A stretch of DNA of 64,000 nt from Caprella mutica (GCA_947561585.1 CANNZV010000123.1:186001-250000); one strand, 5' to 3'; shown: positions 49,109-61,501, counted from the stretch's first letter. Numbers and translations: made by a program. The notes: generated from the sequence alone by a model not told the origin.

Positions 49109-49747
49109 CTAATATTTTCTGATGGTGATAGGACAGTTAAAAGAGCAGGATATTCTCTAGCAAACTCTGGTTATTGCTGATGGATATAATTATAATAGCA
49201 AACTAATAAAAGCTCGTAAATTTTCCCATTAAAATAATTTCTGTCTCAATATTCTTGGTATATTTAATTTATTTGTATAAACAAATCAAAAGGGTCAGCT
49301 GTGTTTGAAACACCCTGTAGTACATGGGAATAAATTACACTTAATTTATTCAAATCCTATTCAATTATTCAGATTAATATTTTATCTTGAATCATAATAT
49401 ACGGAATACAATAATACTAGAAATGTAATATTTCCCGGCAGGAAGGGGAAAAAGATGTGAATTAAAAAATATAAAACTGTATAATGTTAGTAATGAAATT
49501 TAAAATATATATGGTAAAGTATACAAATTAAATATAGGATGAAAATTTAAATACTTCATTAATAAAAGAACATCAAAAGATTAAAATACATTCTTACATT
49601 TCTTTGTTATATAACTTGATAATTGGAGAAACGGTTAATAAAATATATATTTTGTATTAATATAATAAAATATTTTCATCGAGTGTCGATATTCACCACT
49701 GTACAAAACAGGACACAGCTGTTGCAGATATGGCTACATCATCAGAC
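49109..49747. other. Spacer with a possible repeat end
   Basis: GTGTTTGAAACACCCTGTAG at 49301-49320 is like the inverted CAGGGTGTTTCAAA ends of arthropod DNA repeats. No partner end was located. Confidence 0.35.
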
Positions 49748-50326
49748 AGCACGATGTTCCTACAGGCATCACAATGTACCTACAGGCAACACAATGTACC
49801 TACAGACAACACGATGTACCTACAGACAACACGATGTAACTGTAGGCCACACCATGTACCTACAGGCAACACAATGTACCTACAGGCATCACAATGTACC
49901 TACAGTCAACACCATGTACCTACAGGCAACACCATGTACCTACAGTCAACACCATGTACCTACAGTCAACACCATTACCTACAGGCAACACCATGTACCT
50001 ACAGGCAACACCATGTACCTACAGGCAACACCATGTACCTACAGTCAACACCATGTACCTACAGTCAACACCATGTACCTACAGGCAACACCATGTACCT
50101 ACAGTGAACACCATGTACCTACAGGCAACACCATGTACCTACAGGCAACACCATGTACCTACAGGCAACACCATGTACCTACAGGCAACACAATGTACCT
50201 ACAGTCAACACCATGTACCTACAGGCAACACCATGTACCTACAGTCAACACCATGTACCTACAGGCAACACCATGTACCTACAGGCAACACCATGTACCT
50301 ACAGGCAACACCATGTACCTACAGGG
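49748..50326. repeat. 20-bp tandem array
   Basis: About 29 units of CAACACCATGTACCTACAGG with CAATG, GTCAAC and GTGAAC variants. Frames up to 255 codons (GNTMYLQATPCTYRQHHVPT) are by-products. One unit lacks GT near 49975, which shifts every frame. Confidence 0.95.
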
Positions 50327-50539
50327 TATACTACACATTTCTAACCATTTCATCCATATCGGTAGATGCCACACCAATATTCAAACATGAATAAACTTGT
50401 GAATTAATGTGACCCAATGTTCACTCTAATATGACCATCAGAAAATATTACCATCTTTCCAATATTCAGATGAGTCATTCGAAGTGAGCTTTGAACAATT
50501 CAATATTGATTGTAGCCTCGGGGGGGGGGGGGCATGAAC

Positions 50540-50762
50540 TGGTTGTAAAAGATAAAGATAGTACTACAACTGGTTGTGAAATAAGAAAGATAAGGATAGT
50601 ACTACAACTGGTTGTGAAAGATGAAGATAGAACTACAACTGGTTGTGAAAGATAAACATTTACTACAACTGGTTGTGAAATAAGAAAGATAAAGATAGTA
50701 CTACAACTGGTTGTGAAAGATAAAGATAGTACTACAACTGGTAGTGAAGTGTGAAAGATAAA
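50540..50762. repeat. 31-38-bp tandem repeat
   Basis: Six to seven units of GATAGTACTACAACTGGTTG + TGAAAGATAAA, some with an extra TAAGAAA. It follows an 11-base G run at 50521. Confidence 0.9.
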
Positions 50763-51574
50763 GATTTATCTTAATCTTTTCATATTCATCTCATGGGATA
50801 ATGAAATAAAGGTACTGGAAATTAACTTAAAAGTAGGGGGTGGAAGAATTTTAATGAACTGCAGAATAGATTGGAATACTGTAGCAGTGATTGGTGTTTC
50901 TCTTACAGTATATTTTTCATGCGACTGTATATGATGTAGTGTATACCATTTAATGGCTTATGATATACCATTGAGCGTCATGATTGTCATTATACAATTA
51001 CCGCATTGAATTAATTAATAATCTAATTAATTAATTATCAAAGGAGCTCATATCAAAACTAATTATGCAATAACATAAAAATTATTAACACTATATAGAA
51101 AGTTACAATATATTTAATCTCATATTCTGTTAATTATATATATATATATATGTATATATATTATCATTATGTAAAAATATTTATAAATGTAATTCATCCT
51201 ATTTATTTAATTATGATTAAATGTATATAAGGTGTATTATTTAATAATAACTTTGTTATTATTATTATCATTAACTTTTATCTTTCTATTGTCAGAATGA
51301 ATAATTCAAGCGCAACCTAATATTTGTATGGAATACATAAATGTTGAGATAAATATTCTATTCATTCAACTAAATGATTAAAAGTTGCATTTATCGTCTA
51401 ATAATAATCCTAAGTATGCATTACAAGCAGAATTTATCTAGTGTTAATCTATTTATTTATATTAAAGCTGCCTAATATAATACTTTATGGTCAAAAATAT
51501 ACTTACTCACAGTTTGTCAATATAATACATAGTATAGTTCAAGATTATTGGTTCAGAAAATAGATTTTCGTAAG

Positions 51575-52030
51575 ATTATATTGTCTGCTTCGGAAATATT
51601 GCTGATGTCTAATGAAAATCAAATACAAAGGGGAAGAAATAGCCAGAAAAGAAAGTGACTCCATGATTGAAGATACCTACCTCCACTTCGGGATGATGCT
51701 GCATGGATTCAGAAAAGCTACGCCGTGAATGCAGTCACTAACCAAGGAATGTGACGAAAAGGGACACAAGCACCAGTGACTGCATTCACGGATGGAAGAG
51801 GAAAATGAAGAGGCGACAGTAAATGAAGGCTACAATTGTACCTAAAACCAAAAAAACTACGTTGTAGATGAGCATAACCCTAGCGCTATCCTCTAAAACT
51901 GCAAGTAGCGTTAAATAAAATGATATATCATTAAAAAGTAAAGACATATTCCAAATTACAACAGTACGAGGCCCAAGGGACTGCCACCCCCCTTCTCTTC
52001 CATTCACCACAGACAGCTTCAGGATAGATC
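51575..52030 (-). mobile_element. Family G dispersed repeat, copy 3
   Basis: Longest copy. From TTGTCTGCTTCGGAAATATT through GGAAGAGGAAAATGAAGAGG and AAAACTGCAAGTAGCGTTAA to CCACAGACAGCTTCAGGAT. The 74-codon frame on the minus strand ends FIYCRLFIFLFHP, resembling the frame in copy 1, but the frames do not stay in register between copies. A SINE-like or non-autonomous element is the best guess. Confidence 0.7.
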
Positions 52031-52088
52031 ACCTGGGGCTATTATTTGATAAATAGGGTGCGTTCAATGAACCACAGACACTATAACA

Positions 52089-52350
52089 GGCACTCGTAGA
52101 GAGCATAACTTCGCCGCCGCTTATAAATGACCTTGATCATCCAATAATCCTTGAGTTATAAATGACCTTGACCTTCGACCACATTTATTCATGAAATTTA
52201 ATCAGATTGTTCCTGAGTAGTGTCCAATCTTCCTACAAAATTTCAGGCAATTTGGTTGAATACTTTTTTAGTTATGCGAATATCAAGATTACAAATAAAT
52301 AAACATCACCGATCGAAGTATAACCTTCAGCAATTTTGCGAAGGTAATGA
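52089..52350. mobile_element. Family F dispersed repeat, copy 2
   Basis: GGCACTCGTAGAGAGCATAA to AGCAATTTTGCGAAGGTAAT, alignable along its length to 29473-29843 but with one repeat section missing. It holds TGACCTTGACCTTCGACC and AAATTTCAGGCAATTTGGTT. Confidence 0.75.
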
Positions 52351-52514
52351 ACAATCGAAACCTAAACAGTCTATTATAATTTATATCTAATTTTAGTTAG
52401 CTATAGTAAATCGAATGAGAAAAATATATATAATAATTATTATTTGAAATATATGTCAATTGTATTATATATATCCTATATGTATAAAAAATTAAATTAA
52501 GGTTAAAATAACAA

Positions 52515-52583
52515 TAATTATTATATATATTTTTTCTTATATGATCGAAAATGTGGAAGTGTGCGATAACTCGGAGCTTACCC
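52515..52583. mobile_element. Family A right-half remnant
   Basis: TTATATGATCGAAAATGTGG, then GCGATAACTCGGAGCTTACC and C followed by TA. A left half cannot be aligned with confidence in the AT-rich DNA before it. Confidence 0.6.
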
Positions 52584-52887
52584 TAGTAAGTTCATCAGTG
52601 AGCAGCCTAACACAAAGCAACAGGTGACTTTATTCTCTACAAACGATAAACTGGCGAACACAGCTTGGCCATTGAACTGAAGAAAGTTCTTAAAGTGAAT
52701 AGCGTGATTCACCATGAATGCATTATTCAATATTTGAACTGTCTGAGCCAAAGACTATATTTTCATACTTTTAGAAAGAATGATAGCCAATGCAAAGAAA
52801 CAGCGCCATCACAAGAAAAAATGAATAAGAGATCCAAAATTACAATATAATTATTACATAAAATTTCAGCCTTTTCAAGTTCACAAT

Positions 52888-53473
52888 AGTTGCAATAGTT
52901 GCAATAGTTGCAATAGTTGCAATAGTTGCAATAGTTGCAATAGTTGCAATAGTTGCAATAGTTGCAATAGTTGCAATAGTTGCAATAGTTGCAATAGTTG
53001 CAATAGTTGCAATAGTTACAATAGTTGCAATAGTTGCAATAGTTGCAATAGTTGCAATAGTTGCAATAGTTGCAATAGTTGCAATAGTTGCAATAGTTGC
53101 AATAGTGGCAATAGTGGCAATAGTGGCAATAGTGGCAATAGTGGCAATAGTGGCAATAGTGGCAATAGTTGCAATAGTTGCAATAGTTGCAATAGTTACA
53201 ATAGTTGCAATAGTTGCAATAGTTGCAATAGTTGCAATAGTTGCAATAGTTGCAATAGTTGCAATAGTTGCAATAGTTGCAATAGTTGCAATAGTTGCAA
53301 TAGTTGCAATAGTTGCAATAGTTGCAATAGTTGCAATAGTTGCAATAGTTGCAATAGTTGCAATAGTTGCAATAGTTGCAATAGTTGCAATAGTTGCAAT
53401 AGTGGCAATAGTGGCAATAGTTGCAATAGTTGCAATAGTTGCAATAGTTGCAATAGTTGCAATAGTTGCAATA
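52888..53473. repeat. 9-bp tandem array
   Basis: About 65 units of CAATAGTTG. A block of seven or eight consecutive CAATAGTGG units lies at about 53102-53165 and a pair at about 53399. CAATAGTTA appears at about 53010 and 53195. Open frames (VAI repeats on plus, QLL on minus) are by-products. Confidence 0.97.
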
Positions 53474-53537
53474 GATACTGTGTCAATATAGTCCTAACTT
53501 TTATATATATACTTAACTAATAAAGTCTATACTTATA

Positions 53538-53752
53538 GAGTAAGTTCTAGGTTATCGAATAATTGTTTTAACATCTTCGATCATATAATATGTAAATCTA
53601 TAAAATAATAATAAATTACATCGTTATTTTATTAATTGATATAAATAATACTTGCAGGCATTAAATAAGAGTTAAATTTTAATCATTATACAGGAATTAT
53701 TTATACTGTATTATCGAAAATGTGGAACCGTTCCATAACTTAGCATTTACCT
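53538..53752. mobile_element. Family A foldback MITE, diverged
   Basis: Left GAGTAAGTTCTAGGTTATCG, right ATCGAAAATGTGGAACCGTT and TAACTTAGCATTTACC. It begins 65 bp after the 9-bp array ends. Confidence 0.7.
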
Positions 53753-54442
53753 TTCTGTTAAACCAAGTAAATATACAATACAAATTTCTAAAATTATTTT
53801 TCTTGATAAATCTGCAATATCAGAAATAATGAACGAAAGTAACCATCAAGAGATTTTCTTTCGAAAATGTAATAAAATGATATCTTGTAACTGATATCTC
53901 GAGGCCTAATTCTCAAACCCAATAAAATATGACACACTAGACAGTTATGGGTTACGTACCACCCATTCCGAACACCTAACTGTAAATAACAGAGTGTTAA
54001 GTTTACCTAAAGTTTGCGTGTCTATTTGAAATTTAGCACTAGTGTTCTCCTTTATATTCTTGACTGCTTGCAGATTTAAAGAGGATGCTGCAATTGGCCT
54101 AACCCTAGTGAAAATACGTCACCAGCCCTTTGTTCTAGGGTTTCCTAACTTTTTTCTTACCGTGTACCTACCCCTTCACCGTTTAAATTTTTATAACAAA
54201 CAAAAAGTATTAACAATTCCTTTGTGAATTATAAAGATACATTCATTTTACAGCTCCAAAATGATGAGGTATGATGCATGCCCGTACCTAACCAAATAAT
54301 TGCAATACTCGTTTGATGGACTCTTTATCATGTATTTTATAATGGCTGTTCATATTAAAGTGTACAGCAATAAAAATACAAAATATGACCTGAAATTCAT
54401 ATTCAACAAAATTTTATAAATTTCTATTGATATTAATTATTA

Positions 54443-54554
54443 GGGTTGTGACAGTTGGCGTTTCAAATCATGGATCCTGAAAATATTAAAGACATTTCGT
54501 TTCGTCTATGATATTATTAAGATGTATGATTTTAAATGCATATTGTCACAACCC
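54443..54554. mobile_element. Family B foldback MITE, short form
   Basis: TA|GGGTTGTGACAGTTGGCGTT at the left, GCATATTGTCACAACCC|TA at the right. Arms match the 15576 copy; the centre is only CATTTCGTTTCGTCTATGA. Confidence 0.85.
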
Positions 54555-54907
54555 TATAAATGATACTTTAGAAAAATGTAGATTATAAGGTTATTTTGGT
54601 TATCTCTAACTGAAACCTCAAAATGTCCTCTGAGAAGGGTAAATGTAACCCAGGTTGTGAAACCCTGCTCTATAGGATCCTGTTCCGTAAAATAGGCAAA
54701 GTGAATGAAAATATATCCATCTTCCACTATGGGATATTAGTAGGCCTAACATTTTTGGTTACAAGATAGCTAGGCACCTATTTTTACAACGAAATTTTTT
54801 CCTGTTTTCATTGTTTTGTATAAGAATTTATGAATTATGAATTGAAATAATTTGATATTAATTACAGTAAAAAGTCCTAAATTGTGAATGTACAGTTCTG
54901 AGTGACG

Positions 54908-55027
54908 AATTACCCGAAATAGTGAAAAAAAATTCTTTAGTCTACCATGAATGGTCATTAGTTTTAGAAAACTAATGGTCCTTTTATGGCAGACTAAAGA
55001 AAATTGGTTCACTATACGGGATAGTTA
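54908..55027. mobile_element. Single foldback element
   Basis: Arms around GAATTACCCGAAATAGTG and CACTATACGGGATAGTTAAT; inner arms TCTTTAGTCTACCATGAATG and TTATGGCAGACTAAAGAAA; the loop lies at TTAGTTTTAGAAAACTAA. It was not found elsewhere in the window. Confidence 0.65.
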
Positions 55028-55187
55028 ATTAACCAGAACACTACATCACTATAAAGGAGTTCTACTTCATAGATATAATATCATTCGGGAATAAACCTAA
55101 CCTAAATTAGGTAATTAATAGACAATTCTTTTGGGTAAATTGTGACATAAAGAGCATCTAATCGCAGCATTTTATCGAATATCTTGT

Positions 55188-55745
55188 GTTACGCATTGTG
55201 TTACGCATTGTGTTACGCATTGTGTTACGCATTGTGTTACGCATTGTGTTACGCATTGTGTTACGCATTGTGTTACGCATTGTGTTACGCATTGTGTTAC
55301 GCATTGTGTTACGTATTGTGTTACGTATTGTGTTACGTATTGTGTTACGTATTGTGTTTCGTATTGTGTTTCGTATTGTGTTTCGTATTGTGTTTCGTAT
55401 TGTGTTTCGTATTGTGTTTCGTATTGTGTTTCGTATTGTGTTTCGTATTGTGTTTCGTATTGTGTTTCGTATTGTGTTTCGTATTGTGTTTCGTATTGTG
55501 TTTCGTATTGTGTTTCTTATTGTGCTTCGTATTGTGCTTCGTATTGTGTTTCGTATTGTGTTTCGTATTGTGTTTCGTAGTGTGTTTCGTATTGTGTTTC
55601 GTATTGTGTTTCATATTGTGTTTCGTATTGTGTTTCGTATTGTGTTTCGTATTGTGTTTCTTATTGTACTTCGTATTGTGTTTCGTATTGTGTTTCGTAT
55701 TGTGTTTCGTATTGTGTTTCGTATTGTGTTTCGTATTGTGTTTCG
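55188..55745. repeat. 12-bp tandem array with a variant gradient
   Basis: About 46 units: roughly ten TTACGCATTGTG, then four TTACGTATTGTG, then TTTCGTATTGTG to the end with scattered changes. A stepwise, directional order of variants. Both strands have open frames (CYAL/CFVL on plus, KHNT on minus); no gene. Confidence 0.96.
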
Positions 55746-56016
55746 TGTTCCACCATAAGTCACATCAATAAAATTGACATCAAAGATTCCTCTGTATCAG
55801 AATTTCTAATTTCACTTATTCCAGTCACAAAGGAGTCATTGACTCTACAGTTCTGTATATTAATTCGTAGCGGCTATTTTCAGTTTGTTTGATGTGTTCA
55901 ATAGAGTCTATTGATGTTTCCTCAAACATTTACAGGAGGTCTCTGTACACTGTCCTCTTAGGGCTAAATGGTTGCGCATTTTAACAATTGAAATGCACGA
56001 TCGAGAAGTCCTAGTA

Positions 56017-56189
56017 GGGTAAATAATGAATTAGCGGTCAGTTTCTTCGGTCATGTAACAAAAAACAATATAATAATATTTTTTAAATTTTAATTACTAT
56101 CTATGGTACCTGCAGGTATCATGGATTCCAATTATCCAATTGGATCTCAATTATTATCTGTGGACCTGACCAATAATTGTAACTTACCC
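56017..56189. mobile_element. Family A foldback MITE
   Basis: TA|GGGTAAATAATGAATTAGCG at the left, CAATAATTGTAACTTACCC at the right. The core is GGTACCTGCAGGTATCATGG. The right arm lacks part of the CGGTCATATAAG segment. Confidence 0.8.
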
Positions 56190-56731
56190 AATGTCATAAT
56201 TCTTTTCAATGAATTTTAAATTTAATTTAAATATGAAATCTTATTCTGAATCTATATTTGAAATATTCATCAAATTGAATAACATAAATAATCTACAGTT
56301 TAAAAAAAGTGCTTTCCATGGCTTGATTATATTTAAGACAAAAAATTCAAATAATTTTTATTCGAAAAATTAAAAGTAATTTTAGGTACAATTATGCCTA
56401 ATATAGTGAATTATAAGTTACTGTGATCTTGCTGACTGAAGAAAATTTCTTGAAATTTCTTTCTTGATTCCACCTCAAGTTCTTAGAGTCCATTTCTGCC
56501 TCAAAAAAAAAAAAGCCTCGCAATTGAAGTTCTCTGAATACTTTCGGAGACTCTGATGATTAAATAGAATCTCAAAGTCCCAAACGTCAGGGCAAGGGGG
56601 GGGTATTCAATGACGTCATGACTGACGTAAGCAGTGTCGTCATGCATACATTAGAACAGGAGCTTAGGGGCACTTTTCGACTGTGAAATGAGGGATTATG
56701 ACGGAGAGGGTTGAGTGCTTTAATGATAATG

Positions 56732-57517
56732 CGGTAAGTTATGAATTGTCGGTCAGTTTTAAATCTTTGGTCATATAAGAAAAAACGATATTGTTATAAA
56801 TATTTGATTTTAGTTGGTATCCATGATACCTGCTGGTATCAATGATACCAATAAAAATAAAAATTGAATAATAATTATTATTACATCGTTTTATTAGGTA
56901 AATTCCTAGTTCATGTCCCTATTTCATTTAGAGTCGTGAACTAGGAACCTATCCAAATACCCCCTTCCTATAATTCACGTCCATAAATGATTAAGGGACG
57001 TGAACTAGGAAGGGGGCATAAGGATCTGTTCACATTTCACATGTTTTTCCATTTTTTAGTCAGTATAGTGATCTTTAAAACACTTTCCACATGTAGTCCA
57101 ATCTCGAACAGACACAACAATATCGAGCATATTAAAACAGCTTTCGTCAAATATGTAATTTTTAAAAAAAAATTCAAAACGGTAATTCTTAATTTTTCTT
57201 AATTTCAATTTCAAATATTTCTTTTTGTTATAATTTATGTGGTTTAGATACTAGATTTACTGCCAATTAATGTATTTTAGTTTAATTTATTTGAATCTGA
57301 TAAAATTAAGGAAATTAAATTTAAGAACAAATAATTCAAAAATACAACCTTCATAGTTCACGTCCCTATTTCAATTAGTGACGTGGACTAGGAATGGGGT
57401 ATTTAGATCGGTTCCTAGTTCATGTTCCTCAATGAAATAGAGAGTTGAACTAGAAATTTACCGTTTTTTCTTATATGACCGAAGATGTAAAACCGACCGA
57501 TAATTTGTAACTCACCC
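56732..57517. mobile_element. Family A foldback MITE split by a nested element
   Basis: Left part 56732-56896 starts CGGTAAGTTATGAATTGTCG and contains the GGTATCCATGATACCTGC core. The right part 57463-57517 is TTTTTTCTTATATGACCGAA to TTTGTAACTCACCC, followed by TA. Together the two parts make a normal 220-bp copy interrupted by 566 bp. Confidence 0.85.
56897..57462. mobile_element. Element nested inside a Family A copy
   Basis: Terminal inverted repeats GGTAAATTCCTAGTTCATGT and AGTTGAACTAGAAATTTACC. Inside, the same motif (AGTTCACGTCCCTA / GGGACGTGAACTAGGAA) recurs in both orientations, giving multiple hairpins. The longest frame is 71 codons and not recognisable. About five bases (GTTTT) of the host element appear on both sides, compatible with a short target duplication. 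Confidence 0.75.
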
Positions 57518-58794
57518 TAATTACCATGAAATATGTGTGAGAAGAATAAGCTTCCACATCTTCACCTTCAATTTTTTTTTTTCGAATAATCACCTCCAAG
57601 TGAAATCACCACAGTTTTTAATCACTGAGCTTAGATGGAAAAGACCGAAATTACATTTTGTGATAATTAAAGTTTAGTTTATGGAGTTGTTAATCCTCAA
57701 TTAAAGTATATTTTAAAGAAAAAAATATAATTAGCATATAATCTGAATGGTGGATATCAAAATATGTATTTTTTGTCTAATTTGAAATTAATTCATTAAG
57801 AATTGCATTGGCTATTATTTTCATAATAACTCATTAATTTGATCGAAAAATATAACTAAAAATATACTGTTCTTATTTAATACACTATAGAGCTAGCAAA
57901 CAGACAATTTGACTGACTGCTTGTCCAAACAATTTGCATTTACTAAATAATTATCGGTAGGTAGGTAATTGCGATTTATTTACTTTTCATAAATTAGAAC
58001 ACATACATAACGATGTTGTGTAATGTGATTTAAATAGATAACATAGATTAGAAATATTAACTAAATACCAACTTTATTCCGAACATAGAAAAATAATAAA
58101 AAAGTATACTAAGTTTTGAATTCATTGACGGTGAACTTGGACGATTCTTCAGAAACGATGTAAACAAATGACGTCTCATAGAATGCTCTCAAATGTTAGA
58201 AGTGTTATTAAATGAATATTATTTGTGAATAGAGTGTAAAACATGTTAAAAACAATTTTATGTAAACTAATTTCCATGAAAAATCACATTTAACTGAATA
58301 ATAGCACAATTTTTATTCAAAAACAAATTGAAAATATTTTGTGTTACGTGACTCATAATATTTTCGGATGTTCCAATATTGTACTTGGCATACTTCTCTA
58401 TTTATTTACTATGATTACGATGGCAATTATACTGACTAAATTTTGAAGCAACACCTTTTGACATCTTCTTGACTTGTTATGAATAAACTGATATTGAAAT
58501 TAATAATAACTCAAGAAGATTAAATACACACTGTGAATGACAGAAAATATACAATTAGAAATTTGACAGATGATAAATTTATTTATTTATTTATCAATTT
58601 ATTTATCTAGAAGTTATGATCGCCAGGTAGTTTTAAATAGTATAAGCTCATTAGACATAATTGAATCTAAATCAAAAACGCACATGTATATTTTGTTATT
58701 AGTTATAAAATAGAAACTTGTGATCATGTAATATTTCATTCAGATAAATAATTTAAAGTGAATTATCAATAATATGGTTAACTTTGGAAAAATT
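57518..58794. other. AT-rich spacer
   Basis: No frame or repeat worth listing apart from TTTATTTA runs at about 58577. Confidence 0.5.
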
Positions 58795-58950
58795 AATTTT
58801 ACCTGCAGGTATCATGGATACCAATATGTTAATTTATAGTTCATTTACAATATTTAATTTCAACTGTTTCCTATCACCCTATTTACAATGCTTATTTTCT
58901 ATAGTTTTTGATTGAAAATGTGGAAGAGTCCGGTAACTCAGAACGAACCC
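58795..58950. mobile_element. Family A foldback MITE, left half lost
   Basis: Core ACCTGCAGGTATCATGGATA, right arm TTGATTGAAAATGTGGAAGA and CCGGTAACTCAGAACGAACC then C|TA. Confidence 0.7.
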
Positions 58951-61298
58951 TATATTTGTATCCTTGCAGATTTAGAGACTGTCATATCTCTCCCTCGAGA
59001 TATTCTTAGAGTGTGTAGTTTATCAACTGAGTAATTACTTGATGACCATAGAGTTGTCCTTTTGAAGCCACTGTAATGGCTCTCAGGGATGTACAAGAAT
59101 AAGTGACCTCAGTCCCCGGTGCTCTCAGCAAATCTTCATAAATGCTCTGTGGTGATGCAGTCCGGGGCATATCTTCGCTATACCATTTTAACTAATTGGT
59201 AGAACCCTATATAGGATATTGGTAGATTGTAATTAGTTTAAATAGTATATACTAATATAATATATACTAATGAACAATGTGTATTTTTCTGTAGGTTAGT
59301 TGCAAGAAAAATGTCACGCTTAAACATTAAAGATACGATATAATTCTATGACTAAAATAATTGTCAAGAAAAGAAATTCGGATAACAAAAATCCAACATA
59401 CAAAAATATCCGAGATTGCAAAATATTTTCTATGAATTATATGCATTTAAGTCTGAATTTTTCTTCTATTTAAAATTCTCCAGCCAAATTATACAATAAA
59501 TTTTGTATAGTTAATTAAAATAGAAACCTAATCAATATTTAAAATAGAGTGAGATTAAGGTATAAATTATCTTTATTAAATTGATAGCTATGCTTTGAGA
59601 TAAATTCCAGCCATAGCCAAATATCAAATAAAATATCATAAATTTCCATTAATCTGACAATGATTTGTACTCAAGATTGAGTAATCTTAAAACTAAAAAG
59701 GTATAATTAAATGAAAACAACACCCAAACTAAAGGGCGAAAACAAGAAATGAACAAAAGCAACAGATCTAACCAAAGGATAATGGAAGAATTGTAGAACT
59801 GTAGCCTGCAGAACTCATTCATCACGCTTGTGGCACCTCAATTTCTTCTCCAGCAGACATGACGTACAGCATTGTTACAAGCGGAAAATGAGTGAACAAT
59901 GATCGCACAGCGGACCCTACTGAAAAATATTCTACAGCATACCACGGAATGTTTACTTAGATAGAAAGTTAAGAAGAACCCAAGGAATACTAAATGGATC
60001 CCTCCAAATCTTATATGGCCGTACTATAGCTCACAGCGATCGCTTTCACCTTTCGTTATCGTTTTCAAGTAACTCTGTACACCTTTCTTGAAACCTTTTA
60101 CACTTTCATAGAAAAGATTGGCATTACCATGAGTGTTACGATCTTCTTTACAAAGGCGGAATATAAATAGAAGATTTGAGGTTATCGTCGAGTCACCGCG
60201 AAGAAGCTACCTTGTCAAAACAAAACAGATACATGATATTTTGTGTATCTGGCGTCTACTGAAATGGATTAAATTCATTTACTTGAGTTACTAAGCTGTA
60301 CCTATAATATTTTGGTTACATTATAGCACGTTGTACAGTATTGGTATAGAAAAATCAATGGTTTCGTATTTCGTATTGAGGAATGAGCCTTATGATACAT
60401 TTTATACAGTAGCTAATAACAGTTCAAATCGATATGTACAAAGTCAAAGGAAACATTAAGTTTAACTAACGAAGAGCAAGCAATATTTGTACCGTAGCTA
60501 TGTAGAGCTAAGATCAAAACAAAGTGATGATCATTATCGCTATCTAAGAGTTATATTAGGCAGAGTGCAATGTTGCGTGTGATTGGAGAATGGTCTGTAA
60601 ACTCTTCCATTAGAAGCAGATCAATGTACAGCAATAGACCAAATCTAGCACGAGGCCTTACGTAAAACACTTCCAAATATAAAATTCATTCAATGAAATA
60701 TCAATCAATTTAAACAGTCTCAAACTACTCATAGTCTAACTGCATATTAATACTAATCGGATGAAAATTTATTGGAATGATTAAGTTTCCTTTTAGAACA
60801 GATACCAACTAACTAACCTTTCGTATAATTGCCTGCATTTCTAAAACTGCAAATCTCACACTGTTAAATTGTCCTGTCCAACAGGAGCTGTTTAACTAAG
60901 AGTATGTACGATACATCTTTGCCACATGACCTTAGCATAGCTATATTTAGAGGAAAATCAATTGGATGCCACTATAAGGCTTAGCAGGTAAATCAGCCTG
61001 TCCTTTGATCGCAGGCTTAGAGCCAACCGAATAATGAGCATCACATCAAACTTTGATGAGCCTATCTCCGAGCTAACCATGGCAATAATAACTGCAATCT
61101 AATGGCTTGGTGTGATAGAATCCACGAAGCTATACTTCTGAAACTTAGGTATGAAATATCGACGCAAATTGAAAAAGGATATGCGTAAATTCCTCTTAAA
61201 ACCAATATATTAAATCCTAGAATAAATGTCAGCATATGATACCAAAATTTGTCTGTACCTTTAAAAATACCAATTGAAATGCATAAACAATATGACTA
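58951..61298. other. Spacer, locally GC-richer
   Basis: From about 59780 to 60260 composition is more balanced. On the minus strand a 44-codon open stretch at about 59960-59830 ends MSAGEEIEVPQA-stop behind a TTTTTCAG acceptor-like site. Too short to call a gene. Confidence 0.3.
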
Positions 61299-61501
61299 GG
61301 GTCATTTCTTAATTATCGGTCAGTTCTACATTTTCGATCAAAAATCGATATAATAATAATTATTTCACTAGGATTAGTTAGTTAGTCATAACCTGGGTTA
61401 GTTGTTTTTACTCAACCAATCCTAGTGAAATAATGATTATTATATCGCTTCTTCTTATATGACTGAAAATGTGGAACTGATCGATAATTAAGAACTTACC
61501 C
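61299..61501. mobile_element. Family A foldback MITE with a third core type
   Basis: TA|GGGTCATTTCTTAATTATCG at the left, CGATAATTAAGAACTTACCC|TA at the right. The central palindrome is TTTCACTAGGATTAGTTAG against CCAATCCTAGTGAAATAAT, unlike the other two core types. Confidence 0.85.

Noticed and set aside
49623..50390. 255-codon plus frame with a non-repeat leader
   Set aside because: The leader is AT-rich chance sequence; the rest is the 20-bp array, with a GT loss in one unit that shifts every frame.
55184..55771. CYAL/CFVL hydrophobic repeat frame resembling a membrane protein
   Set aside because: Translation of the 12-bp array; other frames are equally open.
59830..59965. Possible last exon on the minus strand ending MSAGEEIEVPQA
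   Set aside because: Only 44 codons; the opposite strand is also open; no polyA signal or partner exon recognised.
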